A stretch of 64,000 bases of DNA from an uncultured Gellertiella sp. (lineage in GTDB: Bacteria > Pseudomonadota > Alphaproteobacteria > Rhizobiales > Rhizobiaceae). Shown here one piece after another: positions 45,962 through 56,038 of the stretch (the first letter of the stretch is position 1; every line of letters begins with the position of its first letter). Below the pieces are notes generated by a model, which was not told the DNA's origin, did not search any database, and saw only the letters and a program-made list of their open reading frames with translations. The stretch covers positions 3,626,001 through 3,690,000 of the forward strand of contig NZ_OY735139.1 of the NCBI RefSeq assembly GCF_963457605.1, read 5' to 3'. The position numbers were made by a program, and so were the translations under genes.

Positions 45962-46551
45962 CAATTCATGATGAGGCGAAGGTCGAGATCCTCAAGGACG
46001 AGACCCTGTCGAAAAACTGGTACCACCTGCGCAATGTCACCTTCAACTATACCGGATCGACCGGCGCGACCGTCAAGCTGAAGCGCGAGGTCTATGATCG
46101 CGGCAATGGGGCGACCATCCTGCTGCAGGACCGCGCCCGCGATACGGTCGTGCTGGTTCGGCAATTCCGGATGCCCGCGCATCTGAACGGCCATTCCGGC
46201 TGGCTGCTGGAAACACCGGCGGGCCTGCTGGATGGCGACCAGCCGGAAGAGGCTATCCGCCGCGAGGCGATGGAGGAGACCGGCTACCGGGTCGGGACTG
46301 TCCGGCCACTGTTCAGGTCCTTCATGTCACCGGGGGCCGTCACCGAAATCATCCACTTCTTCGCAGCCGACATCGACAGCAGCGACCGGATCGAAGCGGG
46401 TGGCGGCGTTGCGCATGAACACGAGGATATCGAAGTGGTGGAACTCCCCCTCGATGCCGCGCTGGCGATGATCAAGACCGGCGAAATCGTCGATGCCAAG
46501 ACCATCATGCTGCTGCAATGGGCCGAGATCGAGCGATTGAAGAGCCGATAG
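45958..46551 (+). CDS. NudK-like Nudix hydrolase
   Basis: The 197-residue protein matches the NudK (GDP-mannose pyrophosphatase) type. Features are KNWYHLRNVTFNY near the start, the Nudix box with REAMEETGY, then SPGAVTEIIHFF, and EDIEVVELPLDAAL to the end. Residues at the start of the Nudix box deviate slightly from the generic consensus. The gene overlaps the oxidoreductase by 4 nt, so translation is coupled; a functional link is unknown. Confidence 0.85.
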   Translation: MTIHDEAKVEILKDETLSKNWYHLRNVTFNYTGSTGATVKLKREVYDRGNGATILLQDRARDTVVLVRQFRMPAHLNGHSGWLLETPAGLLDGDQPEEAIRREAMEETGYRVGTVRPLFRSFMSPGAVTEIIHFFAADIDSSDRIEAGGGVAHEHEDIEVVELPLDAALAMIKTGEIVDAKTIMLLQWAEIERLKSR

Positions 46552-46563
46552 GTCCGATCTGGG

Positions 46564-47136
46564 TCAGGCGATTTTTGCCAGCGCCTGCGCATAGAGTTTG
46601 TGCTCCGCGACAAGGACGCGGGCGGCAAGCGTGTCTGCCGTATCGCCGTTGAGGATTGGCACCACAGATTGTGCGATGACCGGGCCTTCGTCCATGCCCT
46701 CGGTGACGATATGGACCGTGCAGCCGGCTTGCCGCATGCCGGCGTCAAGGGCGCGCTGATGGGTGTTGAGGCCGGGGAAGAGTGGCAGCAGGGAAGGGTG
46801 GATGTTGAGGATCCGGCCTTCGTAGTGGCGGATGAAGTTGCCGCTCAAAAGCCGCATGTAGCCGGCAAGGCAGAGGAGGTCCGGCTGAAGCACCGCGAGA
46901 CGTGCCAGGATCGCCGCCTCATGCGCCCGTTTGTCGGCATGGTCGCTTCGTTCGAAGACGAAGGTCGGGATGCCGAGCGCTGCGGCTTTCGCAAGGCCGC
47001 CCGCCCCGGACTTGTCCGATATCACCGCGATGATCTCGGCAGTATAGGCGGGATCGGCAGCCGCCCTTGCCAGCGCCAGCATGTTGGAGCCGGAGCCGGA
47101 GATGAAGACGACGACGCGCCTGCGCGTGGAGGTCAT
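46564..47136 (-). CDS. purN: phosphoribosylglycinamide formyltransferase
   Basis: PurN adds a formyl group to GAR in purine synthesis. The 190-residue protein has [15 protein letters not shown] at the N-terminus and the catalytic Asn-His-Asp set in [10 protein letters not shown] and [10 protein letters not shown]. It overlaps the purM stop by 4 nt (ATGA). Confidence 0.96.
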   Translation of the reverse strand: MTSTRRRVVVFISGSGSNMLALARAAADPAYTAEIIAVISDKSGAGGLAKAAALGIPTFVFERSDHADKRAHEAAILARLAVLQPDLLCLAGYMRLLSGNFIRHYEGRILNIHPSLLPLFPGLNTHQRALDAGMRQAGCTVHIVTEGMDEGPVIAQSVVPILNGDTADTLAARVLVAEHKLYAQALAKIA

Positions 47137-48206
47137 AGGCCGAGCGTGCCCTTGTAGACCGTGCCTGCCGCCCCTTCCGCCCGGGCGACCATGCGGCCAA
47201 GCCGGACGGCAGTTTCGCCTTCTGCCGCGAGCGCGGCGATGACGGTGTCGGCATGTTCGGCGGCGGTGACGACGATCATGCCGATGCCGCAGTTGAAGGT
47301 GCGCAGCATTTCATGCTCGGCGACGCCACCGGTTTTCGCCAGCCACGTGAAGACCGCAGGCGGCCTGATGGCGGCAAGATCGATTTCGGCGGCAAGATGC
47401 TTTGGCAGGACGCGCGGAATGTTTTCCGGAAAGCCGCCGCCGGTAATATGGGCGAGCGCCTTCAGCGCCCCGGTGGCGCGGATGGCCGAGAGCAGCGGCT
47501 TCACATAGATCCGGGTGGGGGTGAGCAGCGCCTCGCCCAGCGTCCGGCCTTCGGCAAAGGGGGCGGGATCGCTCCAGCCAAGACCGGAGCGTTCGACGAT
47601 CTTGCGCACCAGCGAAAACCCGTTGGAATGAACGCCCGACGAGGCAAGGCCGAGGATCACGTCGCCTTCGGCAATGTCGCCGGAGGGGAGCAGTTGGCCG
47701 CGTTCGGCAGCGCCCACCGCAAAGCCCGCGAGATCGTAGTCGCCGCCCTTGTACATGCCGGGCATTTCGGCGGTTTCGCCGCCGATCAATGCACAGCCCG
47801 CCTCGCGGCATCCCGCCGCTATGCCGCCGACAATGGCCGCACCCTGATCCGGATCGAGCTTGCCGGTGGCGAAATAATCGAGGAAGAACAAGGGTTCGGC
47901 ACCCTGCACCACGAGATCGTTGACGCACATGGCGACAAGGTCGATGCCGACGGTGTCATGCACATCCGCATCGATGGCGATCTTCAGCTTGGTGCCGACG
48001 CCGTCATTGGCGGCGACCAGAACCGGGTCCCTGAAGCCTGCGGCCTTGAGGTCGAACAACCCGCCGAAACCGCCGATCTCGCCATCGGCGCCGGGCCTGC
48101 GGGTCGAGCGGACGGCGGGCTTGATCTTGTCCACCAGCGCATTGCCCGCATCGATATCCACGCCCGCATCGCTGTAGGTCAGGCCGTGATTTTCCGACTG
48201 GCTCAT
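47133..48206 (-). CDS. purM: phosphoribosylformylglycinamidine cyclo-ligase
   Basis: PurM closes the imidazole ring to give AIR. The 357-residue protein has [14 protein letters not shown] at the start, followed by VGTKLKIA and [14 protein letters not shown] at 48206 has GGAG 8 nt upstream and is preferred over the GTG three codons earlier. It forms a purM-purN operon and diverges from the next gene. Confidence 0.97.
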   Translation of the reverse strand: MSQSENHGLTYSDAGVDIDAGNALVDKIKPAVRSTRRPGADGEIGGFGGLFDLKAAGFRDPVLVAANDGVGTKLKIAIDADVHDTVGIDLVAMCVNDLVVQGAEPLFFLDYFATGKLDPDQGAAIVGGIAAGCREAGCALIGGETAEMPGMYKGGDYDLAGFAVGAAERGQLLPSGDIAEGDVILGLASSGVHSNGFSLVRKIVERSGLGWSDPAPFAEGRTLGEALLTPTRIYVKPLLSAIRATGALKALAHITGGGFPENIPRVLPKHLAAEIDLAAIRPPAVFTWLAKTGGVAEHEMLRTFNCGIGMIVVTAAEHADTVIAALAAEGETAVRLGRMVARAEGAAGTVYKGTLGL

Positions 48207-48517
48207 GCGTCGCACTCCGTGGCTGTTGCAGGGCGCGCCGGCTGATCTTGCGCACCGGCATCCCCGCTCGGTTCATTCTGCTGGCCGCGGGGATCGGCAA
48301 GGGCCGAGCCTTTCCCGTGGCGTCTGTCGGGGTCGCCATTGCATGACAGGCCCGCCGATGCAAGGGGATTGGCGGGCCGGTGAGGTTTTTTCAACCCTTC
48401 TCTGGCTCTCCGGCCAAATTCGCGGGAACGGCAAAGCGGCAGCGCCGTTTTCGTCTTGCCCCTTGGATTCGCGCGATGAGAAGGCCACATAGGGGCAAGC
48501 AAGGCGGACAACAGCGC
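48207..48517. other. divergent intergenic region purM / CDP-alcohol phosphatidyltransferase
   Basis: These 311 bases hold no supported gene and must contain both divergent promoters. No riboswitch or strong dyad was recognised. Confidence 0.4.
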
Positions 48518-49069
48518 ATGACCATACCCAATATCATCAGTATCGCACGGTTTCTCGCCGTCCCCGCGATCATCTTTGCGCTGGCGCATCACCAGATGGG
48601 GCTGGCACTCGGCCTGTTCGTGCTGGCAGGCGTATCGGATGGTGTCGATGGGTTTATCGCCCGGCATTTCAACCAGCGCTCGGTACTCGGGGCCTGGCTG
48701 GATCCGCTCGCCGACAAACTGCTGCTTGTCTCGGTGTTCGTGACGCTTGGCATCACCGGTGCGCTGCCCGACTGGCTGGTGCTGATGGTGGTGTCGCGCG
48801 ATGTGCTGATCGTCGGCGGCGTCGTGCTCGCCAGCATCATGGAACAGCCGATGGAGGCCCAGCCGATCCTGGTGTCGAAGGCCAATACCGCGGCCCAGAT
48901 CGTGCTTGTTTCCGTCAAGCTGTTCAGCCTTGCCTTCGGCTTTGCGCTGGCTATCCCCATGGATCTGCTGACCTTGACGGTCGCGGTCTTGACCATCCTC
49001 TCCGCCGCATCCTATTTCCGTATCTGGATCCGGCATATGGGCGGTGCCGGCCATTCGAACGGCATGTGA
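48518..49069 (+). CDS. CDP-alcohol phosphatidyltransferase family protein
   Basis: The 183-residue membrane protein begins MTIPNIISIARFLAVPAII. It has the full CDP-alcohol motif (Asp44, Gly45, Ala48, Arg49, Gly58, Asp62, Asp66) and about five helices. It is a paralogue of the PgsA at 32.1 kb, possibly a cardiolipin-synthase-type or second PgsA-like enzyme; the acceptor cannot be read from sequence. The start at 48518 is chosen because upstream codons are Arg-rich and not protein-like. It lies 57 nt before perM. Confidence 0.85.
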   Translation: MTIPNIISIARFLAVPAIIFALAHHQMGLALGLFVLAGVSDGVDGFIARHFNQRSVLGAWLDPLADKLLLVSVFVTLGITGALPDWLVLMVVSRDVLIVGGVVLASIMEQPMEAQPILVSKANTAAQIVLVSVKLFSLAFGFALAIPMDLLTLTVAVLTILSAASYFRIWIRHMGGAGHSNGM

Positions 49070-49126
49070 CCGGCGCGCCGGCGCTCCTGTTACCGCAGAC
49101 GTTTTCACCAGGAGGCAAGGGCAGCA

Positions 49127-50254
49127 ATGGCCATTCATATTACCGGCAATATCCTGAAGCGGCAGGTGGTGTTCTGGATCGTCATCCTGGCCCTGCTTTA
49201 CCTGTTCCTGATGACCTTCCGCACCGTGCTGCTGCCCTTTGTCGCGGGCATGGTGCTGGCCTATTTCCTTGATCCGGTTGCCGACTGGCTGGAGCGGCGC
49301 GGCCTGTCGCGGATGATGGCGACGGTTGTCATCCTGCTCACCTTTCTCCTGTCCTTCGTCGTGGCGCTGATCATCATCATCCCGCTGGTTGCAGGGCAGG
49401 TTTCCGATCTGGCGGCCCGGGTTCCCGACTACGCCAAATGGCTGCAAAGCGAGATCAGCGCCGACAATCTCCAGCACATGCCGAAATGGCTGGTCAGCCA
49501 GGTCGCCGTCATCCAGGCCAATGCCTCGAAATTCCTCGGCGAAGGGGCGGTGTTTGCCAGTGCGGTCTTCGCCCAGATCTGGGATTCCAGCAAGACGATC
49601 ATCGATATCGTCTCGCTGCTGCTGATTACCCCGGTCGTGGCCTTTTACGTGCTGCTCGACTGGGACCGGATGGTCGCCAAGGTCGACAGCTGGGTGCCGC
49701 GCGACAATGTCGCCGAAGTGCGCGAAATCGCCGCCGAGATGGACCGCGCCATTGCCGGTTTCGTGCGCGGCCAGGGCTCGCTTTGCCTGATCCTCGGCCT
49801 CTATTACGGGGTATCGCTGACGCTGGTCGGGCTGAATTTCGGCCTGCTGATCGGGCTGTTCGTCGGCATGATCGCCTTCATCCCCTATATCGGCTCGATG
49901 GTCGGCCTCGGCCTGTCGCTCGGCGTCGCCACTTTGCAGTTCTGGCCGAATTACTGGATGCCGGGCATCGTGCTTGGCATTTTCCTGTTCGGCCAGTTCG
50001 TCGAGGGAAACATCCTGCAGCCGAAACTGGTCGGCAAGAGCGTCGGCCTGCATCCGGTCTGGCTGATGTTCGCACTTCTGGCTTTTGGCGCACTGTTCGG
50101 CTTTGTCGGGCTGCTGGTGGCGGTACCCGCCGCCGCCGCCATCGGCGTGCTGGTGCGCTTTGCCATCAACCGTTACCTGGAGAGCGAGCTTTATGATGGC
50201 CGAAACGCACTGGAACAGCCGGTCGACCGGCCGGCGGCCATCACGGGGGGCTAG
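49127..50254 (+). CDS. AI-2E family transporter/PerM-like permease
   Basis: The 375-residue protein has about seven to eight membrane helices in the AI-2E/PerM layout. Conserved features are PFVAGMVLAYFLDPVADWLE near the N-terminus, a central soluble loop, and FVGMIAFIPYIGSMVG later. Substrate unknown. AGGAGGC precedes the ATG. It is upstream of hdaA, an arrangement conserved in rhizobia. Confidence 0.88.
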   Translation: MAIHITGNILKRQVVFWIVILALLYLFLMTFRTVLLPFVAGMVLAYFLDPVADWLERRGLSRMMATVVILLTFLLSFVVALIIIIPLVAGQVSDLAARVPDYAKWLQSEISADNLQHMPKWLVSQVAVIQANASKFLGEGAVFASAVFAQIWDSSKTIIDIVSLLLITPVVAFYVLLDWDRMVAKVDSWVPRDNVAEVREIAAEMDRAIAGFVRGQGSLCLILGLYYGVSLTLVGLNFGLLIGLFVGMIAFIPYIGSMVGLGLSLGVATLQFWPNYWMPGIVLGIFLFGQFVEGNILQPKLVGKSVGLHPVWLMFALLAFGALFGFVGLLVAVPAAAAIGVLVRFAINRYLESELYDGRNALEQPVDRPAAITGG

Positions 50255-50348
50255 CCATTCCGGTGCCATCTTGTTCGCCGGGCCGTGTCGCCTGTTATGT
50301 ATGAACTAAAACGGGCAAGCGCCTGAATTCCATGTTATTGTGTGCATC

Positions 50349-51047
50349 ATGCGTGATCTGAGTACAAAACGGACCGAACAACTGCCGCTGGAATTCCCGC
50401 ACGATCCGGCCAGCGGACGGGATGACCTTCTCATTGCCGACCCGCTGAAGGCGGTGGTGCAGCTGGTGGACCGCTGGCCGGACTGGCCATCGCCGGTGGT
50501 CATTCTGGTCGGGCCTGCCGGTTCTGGAAAATCGCATCTGGCGGAGATCTGGCGGGAAAAATCCGGAGCCACCGTGATTGCGCCGGTCGAAGGCAGCGGT
50601 GCTGCCGTTTCCGCCGCCGAAGGGCCGGTGCTGTTTGAGGATGCCGACCGCGCGCCTTTCAACGATGCCAGCCTGTTCCACGTCATCAACAGCGTGCGGG
50701 AAAACCACCGGAGCCTGCTGATGACGGCCCGTACCTGGCCGGGCATGTGGCCGGTCAGCCTGCCGGATCTCCGCTCCCGCCTGAAGGCGGCAACCGTGGT
50801 GGAAATCGGCGAACCCGACGAGGTGCTGCTGTCACAGGTGATCGTCAAGCTGTTTGCCGACCGGCAATTGCAGATCGATCCCCGGCTGGTGGAGTTCATT
50901 GTCCAGCGCATGGAACGTTCGATGCAAACTGCGCAGGCGATTGTCGACCGTATCGACTTTCTCGCCCTGTCGCGCGGCGTGAAGATTTCCCGCGCCCTCG
51001 TGCAGGAGGTACTGGGTGCCCTGCCGGATCAGGAGATTGACGATTGA
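50349..51047 (+). CDS. hdaA: DnaA-related replication regulator HdaA
   Basis: HdaA stimulates hydrolysis of DnaA-ATP when bound to the sliding clamp. The 232-residue protein has the beta-clamp-binding motif QLPLEF at residues 11-16. A P-loop (GPAGSGKS, 55-62) and a small AAA+ module like DnaA domain III follow. The ATG at 50349 has no clear SD; a GTG three codons earlier is an alternative. The perM-hdaA-ppk order is conserved in rhizobia. Confidence 0.88.
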   Translation: MRDLSTKRTEQLPLEFPHDPASGRDDLLIADPLKAVVQLVDRWPDWPSPVVILVGPAGSGKSHLAEIWREKSGATVIAPVEGSGAAVSAAEGPVLFEDADRAPFNDASLFHVINSVRENHRSLLMTARTWPGMWPVSLPDLRSRLKAATVVEIGEPDEVLLSQVIVKLFADRQLQIDPRLVEFIVQRMERSMQTAQAIVDRIDFLALSRGVKISRALVQEVLGALPDQEIDD

Positions 51048-51078
51048 CTGTCACCCGGCCTTCATAAAAGTGTAATAT
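51048..51078 (+). promoter_or_regulatory. candidate Pho box and -10 for ppk
   Basis: CTGTCAC (51048-51054), four bases, then CCTTCAT (51059-51065) resembles the PhoB direct-repeat box (two CTGTCAT-like 7-mers spaced by 4). A TAATAT -10-like word follows at 51073-51078. The box begins just after the hdaA stop, 108 nt before ppk. The second repeat has two mismatches. Confidence 0.5.
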
Positions 51079-51155
51079 GCGATCCGGATGGCGATGCCAT
51101 TGTTGAACGGCAAGAGGCAGGATAGCTTCGTGATCTTGGATGGGATGGAATATCG

Positions 51156-53348
51156 ATGGAAATGGCAGCGGTCGAGACGATGAAGCAGAACGCAGGCCCG
51201 GTCGCGGACGAACCGGAACTGCTCAGCAGCCCGCAGCGCTTCATCAACCGCGAATTCTCCTGGCTGCAGTTCAACCGCCGTGTGCTCGAGGAAACCCTGA
51301 ACGAGGGCCATCCGCTGCTGGAACGGGTCCGCTTCCTGTCGATTTCCGCCGCCAATCTCGACGAATTCTTCATGGTCCGGGTGGCAGGGCTTGAGGGCCA
51401 GGTGCGCCAGGGCGTGACGATGAAAAGCCCCGATGGCAAGACGCCCGCCGAGCAGCTGGAAGACATCCTGAAGGAAATCGACAATCTGCAGATGGAGCAG
51501 CAGGCCTCGCTTGCCGTTTTGCAGCAGTATCTGGCCCGCGAAGACATCCTGATCGTGCGCCCCGGCGCAATCTCGGAGCGCGACCGGGAATGGCTTGCCG
51601 ACGAATTCGAGCGTTCCATCTTCCCGGTGCTGACGCCGCTGTCGATCGATCCCGCCCATCCGTTCCCCTTCATCCCCAATCTCGGCTTCACCATGGGCCT
51701 GCAACTGGTGAGCAAGCGCACCGAAGAGCCGATGACGGCGCTGCTGCGCCTGCCCACCGCGCTCGACCGCTTCGTGCGCCTGACGGATCTGAACGGTGCC
51801 ATTCGCTACATGGCGCTGGAAGATGTGGTCGGCCTGTTCATACACCGGCTCTATCCGGGCTATGAGGTCCGGGGCTTCGGCACGTTCCGCATCATTCGCG
51901 ACAGCGATATCGAGGTGGAGGAAGAGGCCGAGGATCTGGTGCGCTATTTCGAGACGGCGCTGAAGCGCCGCCGCCGCGGCTCGGTGATCCGCATCGAGAC
52001 CAATGCGGAAATGCCGGCCTCTCTGCGGCAGTTCGTGGTGCAGGAACTCGGCGTGCCCGATAACCGCGTTGCGGTTCTGCCGGGCCTGCTGGCGCTCAAC
52101 ACCATGTCGGAAATCGCCAGGGCACCCCGCGACGACCTGCGGTTCCAGGCCTATAATGCCCGCTTCCCCGAACGGGTGCGCGAACATGCCGGCGATTGCC
52201 TGGCAGCGATCCGCGAGAAGGACATGGTGGTCCATCACCCCTATGAATCCTTCGATGTCGTGGTGCAGTTCCTGCTGCAGGCGGCGCGCGATCCGGATGT
52301 GCTGGCGATCAAGCAGACGCTCTACCGCACCTCCAACGACAGCCCCATCGTGCGCGCCCTGATCGACGCTGCGGAAGCGGGCAAGTCGGTGACCGCGCTG
52401 GTGGAGCTCAAGGCGCGTTTTGACGAAGAGGCCAATATCCGCTGGGCCCGCGACCTCGAGCGGGCGGGCGTGCAGGTGGTGTTCGGCTTCATCGAACTGA
52501 AGACCCATGCCAAGATGTCGATGGTGGTCCGGCGCGAGGACGGCAAGCTGCGCACCTATTGCCACCTCGGTACCGGCAATTATCACCCGGTCACCGCCAA
52601 GATCTATACCGACCTGTCCTTCTTCACCTGCAATGACAAGATCGCCCATGACATGGCCAATGTCTTCAATTTCATCACCGGCTATGGCGAGCCGGAGCAG
52701 GGGATGAAGCTGGCGATTTCGCCGCATACGCTGCGCCCGCGCATCCTGCGCCATATCGAGGAAGAGATTGCCCATGCCCGGCGCGGTGCACCTGCCGCGA
52801 TCTGGATGAAGATGAATTCGCTGGTCGATCCCGAGATCATCGACGCGCTCTATGCCGCCAGCCGGGCGGGTGTGGAGATCGATCTGGTGGTGCGCGGCAT
52901 CTGCTGCCTCAGGCCGCAGGTGCCGGGCCTGTCGGACAATATCCGCGCCAAATCCATCGTTGGCCGCTTCCTCGAGCACAGCCGCATCTTCTGCTTCGGC
53001 AATGGCTATGGCCTGCCGTCGGACAAGGCGCTGGTCTATATCGGCTCGGCCGACATGATGCCGCGCAACCTCGACCGCCGGGTGGAAACGCTGGTGCCGC
53101 TGCTCAACAAGACCGTGCATGAACAGGTGCTGTCGCAGATCATGCTCGGCAACCTGATTGACAACCAGCAAAGCTACGAGATACTGCCCGACGGCACCTC
53201 ACGACGCATCGGCGTGAAGCCGGGCGAGGAACCCTTCAACGCCCAGCATTATTTCATGACCAATCCCAGCCTGTCGGGCCGGGGTGAATCGCTGAAGCTG
53301 AGCGCGCCCAAGCTGATTGCCGGGCGGGTCTCGGGACAGAAAAAATAA
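51156..53348 (+). CDS. ppk: polyphosphate kinase 1
   Basis: Ppk1 makes polyphosphate from ATP through a phospho-histidine. The 730-residue protein has the N-terminal [12 protein letters not shown] segment, the [12 protein letters not shown] region and the catalytic His451 in the LKTHAKMS motif. The C-terminal half has two phospholipase-D-like domains. Other nearby ATGs make the exact start uncertain. ppx follows after 132 nt. Confidence 0.95.
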   Translation: MEMAAVETMKQNAGPVADEPELLSSPQRFINREFSWLQFNRRVLEETLNEGHPLLERVRFLSISAANLDEFFMVRVAGLEGQVRQGVTMKSPDGKTPAEQLEDILKEIDNLQMEQQASLAVLQQYLAREDILIVRPGAISERDREWLADEFERSIFPVLTPLSIDPAHPFPFIPNLGFTMGLQLVSKRTEEPMTALLRLPTALDRFVRLTDLNGAIRYMALEDVVGLFIHRLYPGYEVRGFGTFRIIRDSDIEVEEEAEDLVRYFETALKRRRRGSVIRIETNAEMPASLRQFVVQELGVPDNRVAVLPGLLALNTMSEIARAPRDDLRFQAYNARFPERVREHAGDCLAAIREKDMVVHHPYESFDVVVQFLLQAARDPDVLAIKQTLYRTSNDSPIVRALIDAAEAGKSVTALVELKARFDEEANIRWARDLERAGVQVVFGFIELKTHAKMSMVVRREDGKLRTYCHLGTGNYHPVTAKIYTDLSFFTCNDKIAHDMANVFNFITGYGEPEQGMKLAISPHTLRPRILRHIEEEIAHARRGAPAAIWMKMNSLVDPEIIDALYAASRAGVEIDLVVRGICCLRPQVPGLSDNIRAKSIVGRFLEHSRIFCFGNGYGLPSDKALVYIGSADMMPRNLDRRVETLVPLLNKTVHEQVLSQIMLGNLIDNQQSYEILPDGTSRRIGVKPGEEPFNAQHYFMTNPSLSGRGESLKLSAPKLIAGRVSGQKK

Positions 53349-53480
53349 GGGCGGGAGGGCCCGTGCATGGCATTGCTCCACCCTTGTGGATGACGCTTTA
53401 ACGTTTTGTTTTTGTCGCATTTTCCTGTATGGCCGGGTTCAATTCGCTGGAAAATGCCTGGGAAAAAGTAAAGTTGCCGC

Positions 53481-54995
53481 ATGGTTGAATCAGAAGCGCA
53501 AGGGCGCCTGCCGGGGATCGCCCCTGTCTCCGTCATCGACATCGGATCGAACTCGATCCGACTGGTGATCTATGAGGGTCTGTCACGTGCGCCTGCCATT
53601 CTCTTCAACGAAAAGGTGCTGTGCGGGCTTGGCAAGGGCATAGCCACCACGGGCCGGATGGACGAGGAGGCGATCCGGCGGGCGCTTGCGGCGCTGAAGC
53701 GCTTTCATGCCCTAAGCATCCAGTCGCGCGCCTCGCAGATGTTTGCCGTTGCCACCGCCGCCGCCCGCGAGGCGACCAACGGCCCCGATTTCATCCGGCG
53801 GGCGGAAGCCGTTCTCGGCACCCGTGTCGTGGTGCTGTCGGGCGAGGAAGAGGCCTATTATTCCGCACTCGGCATCGTCAGCGGCTATCACCATGCCGAT
53901 GGCATCGTCGGTGATTTCGGCGGCGGTTCGCTGGAACTGATCGATCTCCGGGAACGGGAAACCTCCGGTGGCCTGACCCTGCCGCTCGGGGGCCTGCGCA
54001 TCGCCGACGAGGCCGATGGCTCGATGGGCAAGGCGCGCAGTTTCATCCTCACCCATCTCGCGCGGGCACCGGTCATCTTTCAGGGGGCAGGGCGGACCTT
54101 CTATGCGGTCGGCGGCACCTGGCGCAACATCGCCAAGCTGCACATGGAGGCGCGCAACTATCCGCTCCACATGATGCAGGGCTACGAGGTCGAGTTCGAT
54201 GAGATCCTGATGTTTCTCGACGACCTGATTTCGACCAGGGACAACAAGATACTTGGCGCGGTCTCCAAGAGCCGGCGCGGGCTCATCCCCTATGGGGCGA
54301 TGGCAATGCGCGAGGTGATTGCCCGGATGAAACCCGCCCGGGTGTCCTTCAGCGCGCAAGGGGTGCGCGAGGGCTATCTCTATGCGCTTCTCCCCAAGGC
54401 CGAGCGCGAGCGCGACCCGCTGCTGGCGGCGGCAAGCGAGCTTGCGATCCTGCGCGCCCGTTCGCCGGAACATGCCCGCGAAATTGCCGAATGGTCGGGC
54501 CAGATGTTCCCCTTCTTCGGCGTGAGCGAGACGGAAGACGAAAGCCGGTTCCGCCAGGCGGCCTGCCTGCTTGCCGATATCAGCTGGCGCGCCCATCCGG
54601 ATTATCGCGGGCTGCAGGCGCTGAACGTCATCGCCCATGGCTCCTTTGTCGGCATCACCCATCCCGGCCGCGCCTTCATCGCGCTTGCCAATTACTACCG
54701 CTACGAGGGCCTGAACGACGACAGCGCCTCCACGCCGCTCGCCGCCATTGCCACCGACCGGCTTTTGGAACGGGCCAAGCTGCTCGGCGGCCTGCTGCGC
54801 GTCGTCTACCTGTTTTCCGCCTCGATGCCCGGCGTGGTGAAGAACCTCACCTTCCAGAAATCCACGACAGCAGGCATCGACCTCGATTTCGTCGTCCCCG
54901 CCCAGTACCGCGATTTCGTCGGCGAGCGGGTGGAAGGACGCTTGCAGCAGCTTGCCAAGCTGACGGGCCGGAAGCTGCAGTTCCGGTTTGTGTGA
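53481..54995 (+). CDS. ppx: exopolyphosphatase (Ppx/GppA family)
   Basis: The 504-residue protein has the actin-like ATPase fold of Ppx/GppA. It shows the phosphate-1 motif DIGSNSIRLV (about 20-29), catalytic Glu in LSGEEEAYYS and the second glycine loop GDFGGGSLEL. It degrades polyphosphate, or pppGpp in GppA-type members. It pairs with the upstream ppk, so the two enzymes have opposing activities. Confidence 0.93.
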   Translation: MVESEAQGRLPGIAPVSVIDIGSNSIRLVIYEGLSRAPAILFNEKVLCGLGKGIATTGRMDEEAIRRALAALKRFHALSIQSRASQMFAVATAAAREATNGPDFIRRAEAVLGTRVVVLSGEEEAYYSALGIVSGYHHADGIVGDFGGGSLELIDLRERETSGGLTLPLGGLRIADEADGSMGKARSFILTHLARAPVIFQGAGRTFYAVGGTWRNIAKLHMEARNYPLHMMQGYEVEFDEILMFLDDLISTRDNKILGAVSKSRRGLIPYGAMAMREVIARMKPARVSFSAQGVREGYLYALLPKAERERDPLLAAASELAILRARSPEHAREIAEWSGQMFPFFGVSETEDESRFRQAACLLADISWRAHPDYRGLQALNVIAHGSFVGITHPGRAFIALANYYRYEGLNDDSASTPLAAIATDRLLERAKLLGGLLRVVYLFSASMPGVVKNLTFQKSTTAGIDLDFVVPAQYRDFVGERVEGRLQQLAKLTGRKLQFRFV

Positions 54996-55210
54996 CCGTC
55001 CTGTTCCGGATCATGCATTCAGCTCAGGGCGCTTGGGTGAAGAACCAGAAACCGACCGAGGAAATCCGGGTGGCGTGAGCAAGGTTCGGGGCTTGCGCGA
55101 TTCGGAATCTGTCTGGATTCATCCGGGCCTGACAGGCTCCAATTGACAAATAGCCGGCGGAAATGTATCGCCATGATAGATCTGATGCGGAGCGCAGAGG
55201 GAGGGGAAGC

Positions 55211-55573
55211 GTGTCTGAGGCGTGGACGCCGGGTGTGGCTACCGATCACATACGTGCAATTGCTCACGATCATTCGCTGACAATTGCCTATAAGCAGCAT
55301 GCGAAGGATCGCCTGGAGGAGCGCAACCTCATCATATCCGACGTGCTTTATGCGTTGAAGAATGGTTTCGTCTATAGGGAGGGTGTGCCTGCGACCAGGC
55401 CCGGATTTTTCCGCTATCGCGTTGAATGCCGGACGCCCAACAGCGGCAGTCGTGCCATTGGCGTGGTTGTTATCCCAAATCGGGCAGGCTGCTATCTAAA
55501 GATCGTAACCGTCATGTGGATTGATGAATTCGAGCGGGTCGCAGGATCGATTATTGGAGAAGAAAATGACTAG
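55211..55573 (+). CDS. DUF4258 protein, putative toxin
   Basis: The 120-residue protein fits the DUF4258 family (SLTIAYKQHAKDRLEERN; ISDVLYALKNG; IGVVVIP; LKIVTVMW), often a toxin-like partner of HTH regulators. I use the GTG at 55211, which has AGGGG just upstream; an ATG at 55163 would add 16 Arg-rich residues. The last 8 bases overlap the downstream HTH gene. Base composition is lower in GC than the neighbours, suggesting acquisition. Confidence 0.72.
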   Translation: MSEAWTPGVATDHIRAIAHDHSLTIAYKQHAKDRLEERNLIISDVLYALKNGFVYREGVPATRPGFFRYRVECRTPNSGSRAIGVVVIPNRAGCYLKIVTVMWIDEFERVAGSIIGEEND

Positions 55574-56027
55574 GGTCGATCATCACTACACCGAATGCGG
55601 ATTGCTGAATGTTTACATCAGCAATATGCCGGGTGACGTAGACGATGAGGGCGATGCCGTCATCACGATCCCGGCTGTAAACGAGTTGCATCGTGTTATC
55701 GCGACAGGAATTGTAAATCATTCCAAAGGCATCAGCAGTGACGAGCTGCGATTTCTGAGATCCGAAATGGGTCTTACGCAACACGAACTGGCTGATCTGG
55801 TTCATCGCGACAAGCAATCGATTGGACGGTGGGAGCGTGGCGAGGTCGCAATCGACAGTTCTGCTGAAGCGTTGATACGTCGTCTGGCAATTGAAAAGCT
55901 TGAGCTTTCGATTGCTTTGGGAATCGACGAATTGTCGCGCCGCAGTATCCCAACGGCGGAAATGCAAACCATTTCCATTCGCAAGACCGACGGCGTTACC
56001 GGCCCCTACGAACTGATTGCCGCCTGA
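55566..56027 (+). CDS. HTH (XRE/MqsA-type) regulator, putative antitoxin
   Basis: The 153-residue protein begins MTRVDHHYTECGLLNVYI and has an XRE-type helix-turn-helix (about residues 69-93, MGLTQHELADL to IGRWERGE). This N-terminus and HTH are typical of regulators encoded directly after DUF4258 genes. ATG at 55566 has GGAG 6 nt upstream and overlaps the toxin-like gene by 8 nt. The antitoxin role is inferred from the pairing. Confidence 0.75.
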   Translation: MTRVDHHYTECGLLNVYISNMPGDVDDEGDAVITIPAVNELHRVIATGIVNHSKGISSDELRFLRSEMGLTQHELADLVHRDKQSIGRWERGEVAIDSSAEALIRRLAIEKLELSIALGIDELSRRSIPTAEMQTISIRKTDGVTGPYELIAA

Positions 56028-56038
56028 ACGCCGTTATC

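Noticed and set aside
55019-55300. 93-codon minus-strand frame between ppx and the toxin-like gene
   Set aside because: It overlaps the DUF4258 coding region antisense and lacks a ribosome-binding site.
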